DNA of 32,813 nt from G020354945 sp964570585 (GTDB taxonomy: Bacteria; Omnitrophota; Gorgyraeia; JABMRG01; JAFGKX01), in contig CAZMYR010000017.1 of assembly GCA_964570585.1 (NCBI GenBank), forward strand, positions 1 through 32,813, given 5' to 3'. The notes under the pieces are model-generated. The model was not told the origin of the DNA and made no database searches. It worked only from the letters and a program-made list of their open reading frames with translations. Every line of letters starts with the position of its first letter. Position 1 is the stretch's first letter. Shown piece by piece: positions 1 to 8,069 of the stretch. Position numbers and translations under genes: made by a program.

Positions 1-72
1 CTTCTTTAAAAAACGCCTAAAGCGAAGTAATCACCTATGAGCAGCGATAGCATTTTTAGCATTTTGAACCCA

Positions 73-236
73 CCTCAAGCGAAGGCCTTGTGACAATTTG
101 AGCAGGGCGTGTGCAGGCCGAGCGGGCATGGTTCGCCCCTAGTTAGCACATATGCGAGAGCGAGGCCGAAGGTCGAGCAAAAAATCCACGCTGGGGATTT
201 TTTGCGTCCCTGCGAAAATTGTCACAGACCTGAGCG
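73..236. repeat. Long imperfect inverted repeat upstream of the HU gene
   Basis: The 309 bases before the HU gene hold no convincing ORF. A left arm containing TGTGACAATTT followed by GCAGGG (about 89-107) is answered by the inverse on the right (about 208-226), giving an imperfect stem around a G+C-richer core. Inside the core is a perfect 11-bp hairpin, arms at 177-187 (GCAAAAAATCC) and 195-205. A separate 22-nt string at 36-57 recurs as an exact inverse copy at 18165-18186. This resembles the other long hairpin spacers in the window (10203-10442, 11281-11489, 17908-18250). Whether it is transcribed is unknown. Confidence 0.6.
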
Positions 237-243
237 AAAATTC

Positions 244-272
244 TTGACTCTGGTATGTTTGTATGTTACAGT
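244..272 (+). promoter_or_regulatory. Sigma-70-type promoter of the HU gene
   Basis: TTGACT (244-249) and TACAGT (267-272) are separated by exactly 17 bases, a good match to a housekeeping sigma-70 promoter. The predicted start of transcription lies near 279, giving a leader of about 30 nt to the ATG at 310. This is read from the sequence only. Confidence 0.55.
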
Positions 273-309
273 ATCGTAACTAGTTATGAAAAGTAGAAAG
301 GGGTGAAAT

Positions 310-594
310 ATGACAAAAAAAGAAATAGCTATCAGGGTCGCAGATGAAACCGACGTAAAGCAGATAGTAGCAAAAAAGGTATTGCAGAAATCATTAGATG
401 CAATAATCGATATTCTGGCATCCGGGCAAAATATCGAACTTCGTAATTTTGGCGTCTTTAAAGTAAAATCAAGGAAGGCAAGGATTGCCCGTAACCCTCG
501 CACCGGAGAAACAGTGCCGGTGCCGCCGAAGAAGGCAGTAGTTTTTAAGCCTGGTTTGGTAATGAAGCAGAGGGTTAAGCAAGCTGATAGCTGA
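310..594 (+). CDS. HU/IHF-family DNA-binding protein
   Basis: 94 residues, the usual size for HU or IHF subunits. It starts with the typical MTKKE helix and carries the beta-arm signature around residues 44-65 (ELRNFGVF, then RKARIARNPRTGE) and the closing VPPKKAVVFKPG strand. Family members bind DNA as dimers without much sequence specificity and bend it, acting in nucleoid structure, replication and transcription. The SD GAAAGGGGTG precedes the ATG, and a TTGACT-17-TACAGT promoter lies upstream. The stop TGA (592-594) falls inside a heptanucleotide repeat that fills the spacer to hisS, so the last residues (ADS) are encoded by repeat DNA. Family assignment is firm; HU versus IHF cannot be decided here. 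Confidence 0.93.
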   Translation: MTKKEIAIRVADETDVKQIVAKKVLQKSLDAIIDILASGQNIELRNFGVFKVKSRKARIARNPRTGETVPVPPKKAVVFKPGLVMKQRVKQADS

Positions 595-623
595 TAGCTG
601 ATAGCTGAAAGCTGAAAGTTGTA
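582..623 (+). repeat. Heptanucleotide tandem repeat between the HU gene and hisS
   Basis: Six 7-nt units in a row: AGCTGAT three times, AGCTGAA twice, then AGTTGTA, running to two bases before the hisS ATG. The array supplies the HU stop codon and occupies the place where the hisS Shine-Dalgarno should be. It is one of five heptamer arrays in the window, all with an AGYT-type core on one strand. Confidence 0.85.
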
Positions 624-625
624 AT

Positions 626-1876
626 ATGATAAAATCCTTAAAAGGAACAGAAGATATTCTGCCGCCTGAATCCGGACTGTGGCATTATTTAGAAAAGATT
701 GCCCGGGGCATCTTTGTTAAATACGGATATAAGGAGATTCGCACTCCGGTAATAGAATCTACGCCCCTTTTTATAAGAGGGGTAGGTAAAGATACAGACA
801 TAGTGCAGAAGCAGATGTACTCATTCCTTGATCAAGGGGGACGTAGTATATGTTTGCGTCCTGAAGAAACAGCTTCAGCAGTGCGTGCATATATACAACA
901 TCATCTGTATAAAACCGGGGGATTTGTTAAATTATTTTATATTGGGCCGATGTATAGAGGAGAGAAGCCTCAGGCCGGCAGACAAAGAGAGTTTACCCAC
1001 CTCGGAGTTGAGCTCATAGGTTCATATTCTTCCTATGCTGATGGTGAAAGCATAGTATTGCTAGATGACCTTTTAAAGGCGATGTCTGTAAAAGATTATA
1101 AATTCAGGATAAATACCCTGGGCTGCCAGAAGGATAAAGAGAAATTCAAGAGACAATTAAAAGAACTCCTTAAGTTTCAAATAAACAGGTTTTGCCGGGA
1201 TTGTCAGAGAAGATACAATACCAATGTATTACGTATCTTAGATTGCAAAAATGAAACATGTAGAAAGGCCTTGCGTTCTTTAAAGCTTAGCAATGACTAC
1301 CTCTGTAATGATTGTAAGGCAAATTTTAAAGAAGTCTTAGATATTATAAACAAAGAAAATATAAATTATGAACTTGACCCCTTTTTAGTGAGGGGCCTTG
1401 ACTACTATACCAAAACGGTATTTGAAGTAATATCGCCCGGCTTAGGAGCGCAGGATGCTATTGCAGCCGGCGGGAGATATGATGAGCTCGTTTCAGAATT
1501 GGGCGGGCCTAAAACAGGCGCCTGCGGTTTTGCAGTCGGATTTGAAAGATTATTAAGCGTAATAAAACAGGGAGAGCTAAAATATAATCCGCCGGTTCCT
1601 GTGCTGTTTATAATTACAATGAATGAGGAGGCCCGGCGAGCAGCATTTAATCTTCAGCACCAACTAAGGAAAAAAGGCATATCTTGCGATATGGATTATC
1701 AAAGCAAATCCTTAAAAGCCCAGATGAGATACGCAGACAAAATTAAGGCTAAATTCGCAGCAGTCATAGGTGACGATGAACTTAAAAACGAAGAAGTTTT
1801 CTTAAAAGACATGAAAACCGGAAAGCAAAAGAAGGTAGAATTCAACCAGCTTTCGGATCAACTACTTAAAACTTAA
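626..1876 (+). CDS. hisS: Histidine--tRNA ligase
   Basis: 416 residues, normal for bacterial HisRS. This cytoplasmic class II synthetase charges tRNA-His with histidine using ATP. Visible signatures are the KGTEDILP start, motif 2 (FYIGPMYRGEKPQAGRQREF, about residues 104-123), the histidine-binding VRGLDYYTKTVFE block (about residue 255), motif 3 (GFAVGFERLL) and a C-terminal anticodon-binding domain ending in the 'IGDDELKN' strand. The middle contains the usual Cys-rich CxxCQRRxxTNxLRILDCK segment. There is no clear Shine-Dalgarno, because a heptamer repeat directly precedes the ATG. hisS and aspS are adjacent, as in many bacteria, with only 12 nt between them. Confidence 0.97.
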   Translation: MIKSLKGTEDILPPESGLWHYLEKIARGIFVKYGYKEIRTPVIESTPLFIRGVGKDTDIVQKQMYSFLDQGGRSICLRPEETASAVRAYIQHHLYKTGGFVKLFYIGPMYRGEKPQAGRQREFTHLGVELIGSYSSYADGESIVLLDDLLKAMSVKDYKFRINTLGCQKDKEKFKRQLKELLKFQINRFCRDCQRRYNTNVLRILDCKNETCRKALRSLKLSNDYLCNDCKANFKEVLDIINKENINYELDPFLVRGLDYYTKTVFEVISPGLGAQDAIAAGGRYDELVSELGGPKTGACGFAVGFERLLSVIKQGELKYNPPVPVLFIITMNEEARRAAFNLQHQLRKKGISCDMDYQSKSLKAQMRYADKIKAKFAAVIGDDELKNEEVFLKDMKTGKQKKVEFNQLSDQLLKT

Positions 1877-1891
1877 AACTTATAACTTATG
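1864..1891 (+). repeat. Heptanucleotide repeat spanning hisS stop and aspS start
   Basis: Four 7-nt units in register: ACTTAAA, ACTTAAA, ACTTATA, ACTTATG. The hisS stop TAA (1874-1876) and the aspS ATG (1889-1891) both lie inside the array, so the intergenic junction consists of repeat DNA and no Shine-Dalgarno is visible for aspS. Confidence 0.85.
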
Positions 1892-3646
1892 TTACGAACC
1901 CATACCTGTGGCGAGTTAGATAAGGCTCATATAGACGAAGATGTAATTCTTTGCGGATGGGCCGCTACTATACGCGACCATGGGGGACTTCTATTTATAG
2001 ATTTGCGCGACCGATACGGCATTACCCAGATAGTATTCAACCCCCAGAAAAATAAACAACTACATCTTAAGGCCCAACAATTAGGAACTGAATTTGTAAT
2101 CCGGGTTAAGGGCAAGGTAGCCCGGCGGCCCAAAGGCACAGAAAATGAAAATATCCCTACAGGGAATATTGAAATAGCGGCTTCTGAGTTAAATATACTC
2201 AATCCGTCCAAACCGCCGTTATTTGAGCTTAGTGATGATTCTACTCTTTCTGAAAATTTACGTTACCAGTATCGCTATCTTGACCTAAGGCGGCCAAAGA
2301 TGCAAAAGAATATTTTCATCAGGCATAAAATTTTTAAGATTATGAGAGATTATATGGACACTCACAACTTTATTGATGTAGAGACACCGATTTTGACTAA
2401 ATCCACCCCTGAAGGAGCGAGAGACTATTTAGTCCCCAGCAGAGTAAATATAGGTAAATTTTTTGCCCTTCCACAGTCTCCCCAGCTTTTTAAACAGCTC
2501 CTTATGATAGCCGGCATAGATAGATATTTTCAAATTGCCAAATGCTTCAGAGACGAAGACCTTCGCGCCGATAGACAGCCGGAGTTTACCCAGCTTGACG
2601 CAGAGATGTCTTTTGTCGAGGAAGACGATATATTTTCTTTGACGGAAGGGTTACTGGCCAGGCTTTTTAAGGATATACTAAATATCGAGCTAAAAAACCC
2701 TTTTGAAAGAATGACCTATGCTGATGCAATGAGAAGATTCGGCACAGATAAGCCGGATACACGTTTTGCCCTGGAGTTGGTAGATTTAACGGATGAATTA
2801 AAAAGAACGGATTTTAAAATCTTTAAAGATGCAGCAAAAAAAGGCGTAATAAAAGGCGTTAATCTTAAAAAACCTAAGAATATCTCTCGAAGCAGGATAG
2901 ATTCGCTTACAGAGTATGTGAAAACCATCGGCGGTAAAGGCCTGGTCCATTTTGAGGTTAAGGGAAATAAACTTACAGGGCCTGTTGTGAAATTTTTTAA
3001 TGATAAACTCCAGGAAGTGATATTAGACAGAATGCAGGCTCAGGGCGGAGATTTGTTATTGTTTGTTGCAGATGAGGCAAAAAGAGCAAATTTTATTTTG
3101 AGCGAACTTAGAAAAAAATTGGCCAATGAGGAAAATATCATAAATAAAACCAAATTTAAGTCCTTGTGGATTACAGAATTTCCTCTGCTTGTTTATAACG
3201 ATGAGGAAAAAAGGTGGGAATCAGAGCATCACCCTTTTACAGCGCCGTTTGAGGGCGATGTCAAATATATAGAAAAAGAACCTCAAAGGGTAAGGGCGCG
3301 TTCTTACGATTTGGTTGTAAATGGCACGGAAATTGGCAGCGGCAGCATAAGAATACATAATCAGGATTTACAAAAGAAAGTTTTTAAGATTATAGGCATA
3401 GATGAACAACAGGCAAAAAAAAGATTTGGGTTTTTAACCGAGGCCCTTAAGTATGGCGCGCCGCCTCACGGAGGAATAGCATTGGGCCTGGATAGGTTGC
3501 TTGCAATAATGTTAGGCTGCGATTCTATAAGGGAGATAATAGCTTTTCCGAAGACCCAGCGCGCAGTTTGTATGTTAACCGGAGCGCCTTCGGATGTATC
3601 CAAGAAGCAGCTTGACGAGTTAGGGTTGAAACTAAAAACAGTTTAA
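1889..3646 (+). CDS. aspS: Aspartate--tRNA ligase
   Basis: 585 residues, the length of the bacterial AspRS type with the GAD insertion domain. It has an N-terminal OB-fold anticodon-binding domain (LCGWAATIRDHGGLLFIDLRD, about residues 21-41), motif 2 FRDEDLRADRQPEFTQLD (about 215-232), a GAD-type insert (about 300-410) and motif 3 GIALGLDRLLAIML near the C terminus (about 530-545). It attaches aspartate to tRNA-Asp in the cytoplasm. Whether it also charges tRNA-Asn cannot be read from this window. The ATG lies in a heptamer repeat without an evident SD, so translation may depend on coupling with hisS or on an unstructured leader. The stop TAA (3644-3646) overlaps the next tandem repeat. Confidence 0.97.
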   Translation: MLRTHTCGELDKAHIDEDVILCGWAATIRDHGGLLFIDLRDRYGITQIVFNPQKNKQLHLKAQQLGTEFVIRVKGKVARRPKGTENENIPTGNIEIAASELNILNPSKPPLFELSDDSTLSENLRYQYRYLDLRRPKMQKNIFIRHKIFKIMRDYMDTHNFIDVETPILTKSTPEGARDYLVPSRVNIGKFFALPQSPQLFKQLLMIAGIDRYFQIAKCFRDEDLRADRQPEFTQLDAEMSFVEEDDIFSLTEGLLARLFKDILNIELKNPFERMTYADAMRRFGTDKPDTRFALELVDLTDELKRTDFKIFKDAAKKGVIKGVNLKKPKNISRSRIDSLTEYVKTIGGKGLVHFEVKGNKLTGPVVKFFNDKLQEVILDRMQAQGGDLLLFVADEAKRANFILSELRKKLANEENIINKTKFKSLWITEFPLLVYNDEEKRWESEHHPFTAPFEGDVKYIEKEPQRVRARSYDLVVNGTEIGSGSIRIHNQDLQKKVFKIIGIDEQQAKKRFGFLTEALKYGAPPHGGIALGLDRLLAIMLGCDSIREIIAFPKTQRAVCMLTGAPSDVSKKQLDELGLKLKTV

Positions 3647-3680
3647 AAAGTTCAAAAAGTTCAAAAAGTTCAAAAGATTC
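3645..3680 (+). repeat. 9-nt tandem repeat left of the assembly gap
   Basis: AAAAAGTTC is repeated three times (3645-3671), followed by a variant AAAAGATTC, starting inside the aspS stop codon. It is followed by CTTTTAGAACTTT, which is complementary to the unit, and then the gap begins. The repeat probably caused the assembly break. Confidence 0.85.
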
Positions 3681-3697
3681 CAAACTTTTAGAACTTT

Positions 3698-3797
3698 NNN
3701 NNNNNNNNNNNNNNNNNNNNNNNNNNNNNNNNNNNNNNNNNNNNNNNNNNNNNNNNNNNNNNNNNNNNNNNNNNNNNNNNNNNNNNNNNNNNNNNNN
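3698..3797. other. Scaffold gap of 100 N
   Basis: Exactly 100 undetermined bases, a conventional scaffolding placeholder. Its true length is unknown. It is flanked on both sides by 9-nt repeats whose units are approximately complementary, so the missing DNA is probably more of the same repeat. Confidence 0.97.
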
Positions 3798-3860
3798 TAG
3801 AACCTTTAGAACCTTTAGAACCTTTAGAACCTTTAGAACCTTTAGAACCTTTAGAACCTT
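3798..3860 (+). repeat. 9-nt tandem repeat right of the assembly gap
   Basis: Seven perfect copies of TAGAACCTT fill 63 bases. The complement of the unit (AAGGTTCTA) resembles AAAAAGTTC on the left of the gap, so the whole spacer could fold as one repeat-built hairpin between aspS and the lipoprotein gene. Confidence 0.9.
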
Positions 3861-3881
3861 TTAAACCATAAAGGAGGGGAC

Positions 3882-4394
3882 ATGAGAAAATTATTGTATC
3901 TTGTTGTTGTTTTATTGGTAGTTTTATCAATTTCAGGCTGTGTTACGGTTAGAAAGGTAGTGAGGGAAAGAGTAGACCAGGATATTACAGGAAATAGGGG
4001 ATACATACAAGGACGGGCTTCTTCAGAACCGACTGTTGCAAAAGGCAAAACGAGAGAATATATAGATATCAGGGTAGAGATTCCAACAATGGGGGAAATA
4101 AAAGAGAAATTTCCAAAACCAGAACAAAAAGCAGAGGTTCCTTCTGCTAAAGTAGAAAGGCCTGCAGAGGAAGTTGAAGGACCGATAGCAATTGAATCGA
4201 CCGGCCCTATTTTATATAAAGTAAAAGAGGGGGATTCTCTTGGCCTTATAGCAATGAAGTTCTATGGAAAGGCCTCAAAATGGACTCTGATTTATGAAGC
4301 CAATATGGATAAGATAGATGACCCCCAGAGGCTAAAACCGGGGATGGAGTTGATTATACCGGAATTGGAAAAGGAGTCGGAGTACGTCAAGTAA
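3882..4394 (+). CDS. LysM-domain lipoprotein
   Basis: 170 residues. The N terminus is a lipoprotein signal (hydrophobic run, then the lipobox SISGC with the lipidated Cys near residue 20). A Pro/Glu-rich linker follows, and then a single LysM domain (about residues 110-162: YKVKEGDSLGLIAMKFYG ... LIYEAN ... LKPGMELIIP). LysM domains bind N-acetylglucosamine in peptidoglycan, so I infer a protein anchored in a membrane by lipid and touching the cell wall. The SD AAGGAGGGG gives a confident start. The gene lies 6 nt before phoH, so the two are probably cotranscribed. The specific role is unknown. Confidence 0.88.
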   Translation: MRKLLYLVVVLLVVLSISGCVTVRKVVRERVDQDITGNRGYIQGRASSEPTVAKGKTREYIDIRVEIPTMGEIKEKFPKPEQKAEVPSAKVERPAEEVEGPIAIESTGPILYKVKEGDSLGLIAMKFYGKASKWTLIYEANMDKIDDPQRLKPGMELIIPELEKESEYVK

Positions 4395-4400
4395 GGAAAA

Positions 4401-5348
4401 ATGCAGCAGGAGTTTAAACTCAGAAGTAACCAGGAAGCTAAATTGCTTTTTGGAGACCACGATTATAATCTTAAGATTATCCAGAGGGTATTTAAAGTAA
4501 AGATTGCAGCCAGAGGAGATGCCCTATCTATAACCGGAGATGAGAAAAATGTAAATAAGGCCACCAAGGTATTCAAGCATTTGCTTGATTTAATACAATC
4601 AGGCAGAACAATAAAAAGGCAAGAAGTGGATTATCTTATAAAGAAGACAGATGAGGATATTGGTTTAAACCCTAAATCCATATATAGCGACAGAATAGAA
4701 GTCACTTCCAAAAAACAGTATGTTTATCCAAAGACTAAAGGCCAGAAGGCTTATGTTGATGCAATGAGAAACTATGATATAGTGGTAGCAATCGGGCCTG
4801 CCGGCACAGGAAAGACCTATTTAGCAATGGCCATGGCTGTCAATTCCCTCAAAAATAATATAATTAACAGAATAATTCTAACCCGCCCGGCTATAGAAGC
4901 AGGTGAAAAATTGGGCTTTCTCCCGGGCGACCTTTACGACAAAGTTACCCCTTATTTACGTCCCCTTTACGATGCCCTTTATGAGATGATGGAACCGGAA
5001 CATATACATAAACATATCGAAAGCGGCATTATAGAAGTTGCGCCATTAGCTTTTATGAGAGGCAGGACATTGAATGATTCTTTTATTATTATGGATGAGG
5101 CCCAAAATGCTACAAGAGACCAGATGAAGATGTTTCTCACCCGATTAGGATTTGATTCTAAGGTTGTAATTACTGGGGACATTACCCAAAGCGATTTGCC
5201 GGGCGAAAATACTTCCGGGCTTTTCCATATAAGAGATATTTTGAAAGATATAAAAGGAATAAAATTTATTCAATTAGACGGACGTGATGTTGTAAGACAT
5301 GTATTGGTGCAGCGGATAATAGAAGCGTATGGGAAGGCTTTGAGATAA
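4401..5348 (+). CDS. phoH: PhoH-family ATPase
   Basis: 315 residues, the standard length for PhoH/YbeZ proteins. It has an N-terminal KH-like region (about 1-75) and then the PhoH ATPase core with Walker A GPAGTGKTYLA (about residues 132-142), the TRPAIEAGEKLGFLPGD signature and Walker B IIMDEAQNAT (about 230). The family is a cytoplasmic RNA-associated P-loop ATPase linked genetically to YbeY and rRNA maturation. The order phoH-pgpH-ybeY here is a common bacterial neighbourhood and supports the call. SD AAGGAAAA precedes the ATG. Confidence 0.95.
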   Translation: MQQEFKLRSNQEAKLLFGDHDYNLKIIQRVFKVKIAARGDALSITGDEKNVNKATKVFKHLLDLIQSGRTIKRQEVDYLIKKTDEDIGLNPKSIYSDRIEVTSKKQYVYPKTKGQKAYVDAMRNYDIVVAIGPAGTGKTYLAMAMAVNSLKNNIINRIILTRPAIEAGEKLGFLPGDLYDKVTPYLRPLYDALYEMMEPEHIHKHIESGIIEVAPLAFMRGRTLNDSFIIMDEAQNATRDQMKMFLTRLGFDSKVVITGDITQSDLPGENTSGLFHIRDILKDIKGIKFIQLDGRDVVRHVLVQRIIEAYGKALR

Positions 5349-5376
5349 AAAGTCAGGATCAGGATAAGAACAACGG

Positions 5377-5398
5377 AGCGGAGGCTTAAGCCTCCGCT
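5377..5398. repeat. Dispersed palindrome between phoH and pgpH
   Basis: A perfect 22-nt palindrome built of AGCGGAGGCTT and its complement. Closely related palindromes occur at 28681-28704 and 31767-31788. It lies between the phoH stop and the pgpH start. It has no T-tract, so it is a poor intrinsic terminator in this direction. Confidence 0.8.
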
Positions 5399-5403
5399 AT
5401 AAA

Positions 5404-7647
5404 ATGAAAAGAATAAGGATAAAATCGAGAATAAAAGTTCCCAGTATATTTAAAAGAGTGCAAAAATTACCCACCCTTAGAAGAACAATTGCGACTACAA
5501 CGACTCTATTTATAACAGGCGTATGCATCTTAGCCATATCCCTTATAGGCAAAATGCCCATTAAGAGTGAGTTGCATGAGGGCGATGTCTCAATTAGGGA
5601 TATATATGCGCCTTTTGATTTTAGTTATACCTGGGGCATTGATAAAGAAAAGACCGGAGTTGCCAGGAAAAAGGCATCTTCAGAAATTATCGATATATAT
5701 ATTGCGGATTTAAAACTACTTAAAAATGCAGAGACTGGAATTAACGTCTTTTTCGATAACGTTGTTGCAGTCAAGAACTCGCAAATGCCCATAAACGAGC
5801 AGACTTACGAGGAACTTAAGAACAGCTTTAATATACAGGTCTCGTTAAAAAATCTAAAAGAAATAGTTTATTTTAAAGATACAAAGGGCCTTCGGCAAAT
5901 TTGCATTTCTGCAATAAATGAAGTTTTATCCAATCCTATTATATCGGAGGCCGATAAGGAAAAACTTCTTTCGAATAATATTGAAAAGATAACCGTCAAA
6001 ACAGAATCGGATAAATCAACCGCCGATGTCGCTGATATATTATTGCCATCGTCTGCAGAACATGGGCTCAGTCAATATATAAATAAAAATTTAGATAGCC
6101 CAAGATCTATCAGGAAAGCTATATCAGCTATATTGACTACGCAGATTAAACCGGACTTAAGCTTTAGCGAAAAAGAAACCCGCGCAGCGCGTAAGGCAGC
6201 AGAAGAATCTGTCGAGCCTTTTTATAATATAAACGAGGTAAAAAAGGGAGAAATTATAATTTTTAAAGGTGAGAGGGCCTCTGCCCGGACCCTTACTAAA
6301 CTCTCTGCAATAACGTCAAAGACCGAAAAAGCAGACAATTTCCCGTTTACCTTTAGTTTTGCATTGATTCTTCTGCTGCTATTTTTTATTTTGGCTATGT
6401 ATACAAAATTATTTGAACCAAAAATGCTAAAAGGTTACGCCGGTATAGCACTTATATGCATTTTATTGCTTCTTATAGCAGCCATAACAAAGTTTATAAT
6501 ACTTAGCCCTCTACCCAGCTATTTTATTCCTGCTGCCAGTGTGTCTATGCTTTTTACATTACTTATTGGCAATACGGTGGTTTTTCCGTTAATAATCATT
6601 ACCAGCATCATAATTTCAGCAATGGCCGGTGCAGAATTGAATATTTTCATGGTATCTTTTATAGGCGCAACAGTTGGGGCCTTTGTTGTAAAAAAGGCAA
6701 GGCGAAGGACCCATTTACTCAAGGCGGGATTATATCTGGGCATATCCAATTTTATATGTATATCATCTCTGGGTATACTAAATGAATTGGAGTTAATGGT
6801 TTATTTAAAGGAAGGATTATGGGGCATAGGGGCAGGAATATTTGCAGCCGGGATAACCATGGTCTCTTTGCCTGTTCTTGAGAGAACACTGAATTTGACA
6901 ACGGATGTTGGTTTGCTCGAATTAGCCGATTTAAATCATCCTTTATTGAAGGAGATGTCCGCTAAAGCGCCCGGCACATATCACCATAGTTTAGTAGTGG
7001 GAAATTTGGCCGAGGCAGCCTGCGATGATGCTATAGGCGCTAATTCTCTTTTAGCCCGGGTTGGGGCCTATTACCATGACATAGGAAAGATTGCCAAAGC
7101 AGAATATTTCAGTGAAAATCAACCTAAGACCGCCACTTCCCATAAAGATTTAACCCCGCATATGAGCGCACTGATTATAACCAATCACGTCAAAGACGGT
7201 GTCGATTTAGCCAGAAAATATAAGTTGCCTCAGCCTATAATTGGCATGATAGAGCAGCACCATGGCACAGGGTTAATATATTATTTTTATCAAAGGGCTT
7301 TAGAGAGAGAGCCGGATGAGAAGATGGTTAAAGAGGAGGGTTTTAGATACCCCGGCCCTAAGCCTCAAACAAAAGAGACCGCCATAATCCTTTTGGCTGA
7401 TTCGGTAGAGGCTGCTTCAAGGGCATTGACTGAACCAACCCATGCCCATCTGGATGAATTAGTAAGAAGAATAATAAATAATAAATTTATAGATAGGCAG
7501 CTGGACGAATGCGATCTAACCTTAAAAGAGATCGATATAATTTCCAGAAGCTTTGTCCGCATACTGGTAGGTATATATCATGCCAGGGTGGAATACCCTA
7601 ACAGCGGACGGCCTGAAAAAAAGAATCGAAACAATAACAAAAAGTGA
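5404..7647 (+). CDS. pgpH: 7TM-HD family protein (c-di-AMP phosphodiesterase PgpH type)
   Basis: 747 residues. It has one N-terminal membrane segment (about 35-50), an extracytoplasmic 7TMR-HDED domain starting at LHEGDVSIRDIYAPFDFSY (about 57-300), a block of seven membrane helices (about 315-510) and a cytoplasmic HD phosphohydrolase domain. Metal ligands are visible as YHH at residues 526-528 and YYHDIGK with His558-Asp559, plus QHHGT around 619. Characterised PgpH proteins hydrolyse the second messenger c-di-AMP; that activity is inferred from family. It overlaps ybeY by 4 nt, implying translational coupling. The start at 5404 lacks a strong SD because the spacer palindrome ends only a few bases upstream. 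Confidence 0.93.
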   Translation: MKRIRIKSRIKVPSIFKRVQKLPTLRRTIATTTTLFITGVCILAISLIGKMPIKSELHEGDVSIRDIYAPFDFSYTWGIDKEKTGVARKKASSEIIDIYIADLKLLKNAETGINVFFDNVVAVKNSQMPINEQTYEELKNSFNIQVSLKNLKEIVYFKDTKGLRQICISAINEVLSNPIISEADKEKLLSNNIEKITVKTESDKSTADVADILLPSSAEHGLSQYINKNLDSPRSIRKAISAILTTQIKPDLSFSEKETRAARKAAEESVEPFYNINEVKKGEIIIFKGERASARTLTKLSAITSKTEKADNFPFTFSFALILLLLFFILAMYTKLFEPKMLKGYAGIALICILLLLIAAITKFIILSPLPSYFIPAASVSMLFTLLIGNTVVFPLIIITSIIISAMAGAELNIFMVSFIGATVGAFVVKKARRRTHLLKAGLYLGISNFICISSLGILNELELMVYLKEGLWGIGAGIFAAGITMVSLPVLERTLNLTTDVGLLELADLNHPLLKEMSAKAPGTYHHSLVVGNLAEAACDDAIGANSLLARVGAYYHDIGKIAKAEYFSENQPKTATSHKDLTPHMSALIITNHVKDGVDLARKYKLPQPIIGMIEQHHGTGLIYYFYQRALEREPDEKMVKEEGFRYPGPKPQTKETAIILLADSVEAASRALTEPTHAHLDELVRRIINNKFIDRQLDECDLTLKEIDIISRSFVRILVGIYHARVEYPNSGRPEKKNRNNNKK

Positions 7648-8069
7648 ATATAGAAGTTTTAAACCAGCAAAAAAATATCAGAATCGATACAAAACAGATT
7701 AAGAAGATAACGACGAAATTCTTAAAACATCTTAGGCAACCTAAAGATTGTATTTTAAACCTGATATTTGTATCGCCTTATAAAATCAAACAGCTTAATA
7801 AAAAATATTTCGAGAAAAATAGAATTACCGACGTAATTGCCATAGAGCCGGGAAAGTTTGATAGAGAAATTTTTAACAATTATTTAGGAGATATAACAAT
7901 CTGCCCGCAGAAGGCAAAAGAGAATTCCAAAAGATTCAACACCTCTTTAAAAAATGAGGTCTCACTTTACATTGCCCATGGAATCCTGCATTTATTAGGT
8001 TACGATGATTTAAAAGAAAAAGACCGAAAAAAGCTGGAGAAAAAACAGCAGGAGCTTATGAAGAGATGA
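7644..8069 (+). CDS. ybeY: Endoribonuclease/rRNA maturation factor YbeY
   Basis: 141 residues, typical for YbeY (UPF0054), a zinc-dependent factor acting in 16S rRNA 3' maturation and ribosome quality control. Conserved blocks are TDVIAIEPG (about 62-70; family usually TDVLSFP), GDITICP and HGILHLLGYDD near the C terminus. The family zinc motif is HGxxHLxGYDH. Here the third ligand position is Asp (codon GAT), so the site is His-His-Asp. The start is GTG, overlapping the pgpH stop (GTGA). The stop overlaps the start of the next gene by 4 nt. Identity is secure from motif and context; activity with the altered ligand is unproven. Confidence 0.92.
   Translation: MNIEVLNQQKNIRIDTKQIKKITTKFLKHLRQPKDCILNLIFVSPYKIKQLNKKYFEKNRITDVIAIEPGKFDREIFNNYLGDITICPQKAKENSKRFNTSLKNEVSLYIAHGILHLLGYDDLKEKDRKKLEKKQQELMKR

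Noticed and set aside
1..240. Small ncRNA or tRNA-like gene before the HU gene
   Set aside because: Strong hairpins are present but no tRNA, 6S, SRP or RNase P consensus could be recognised; reported only as a repeat.
3688..3930. Minus-strand ORF with GSKGSKGSK repeat across the gap
   Set aside because: It is produced by the 9-nt tandem array and the N stretch; not a gene.
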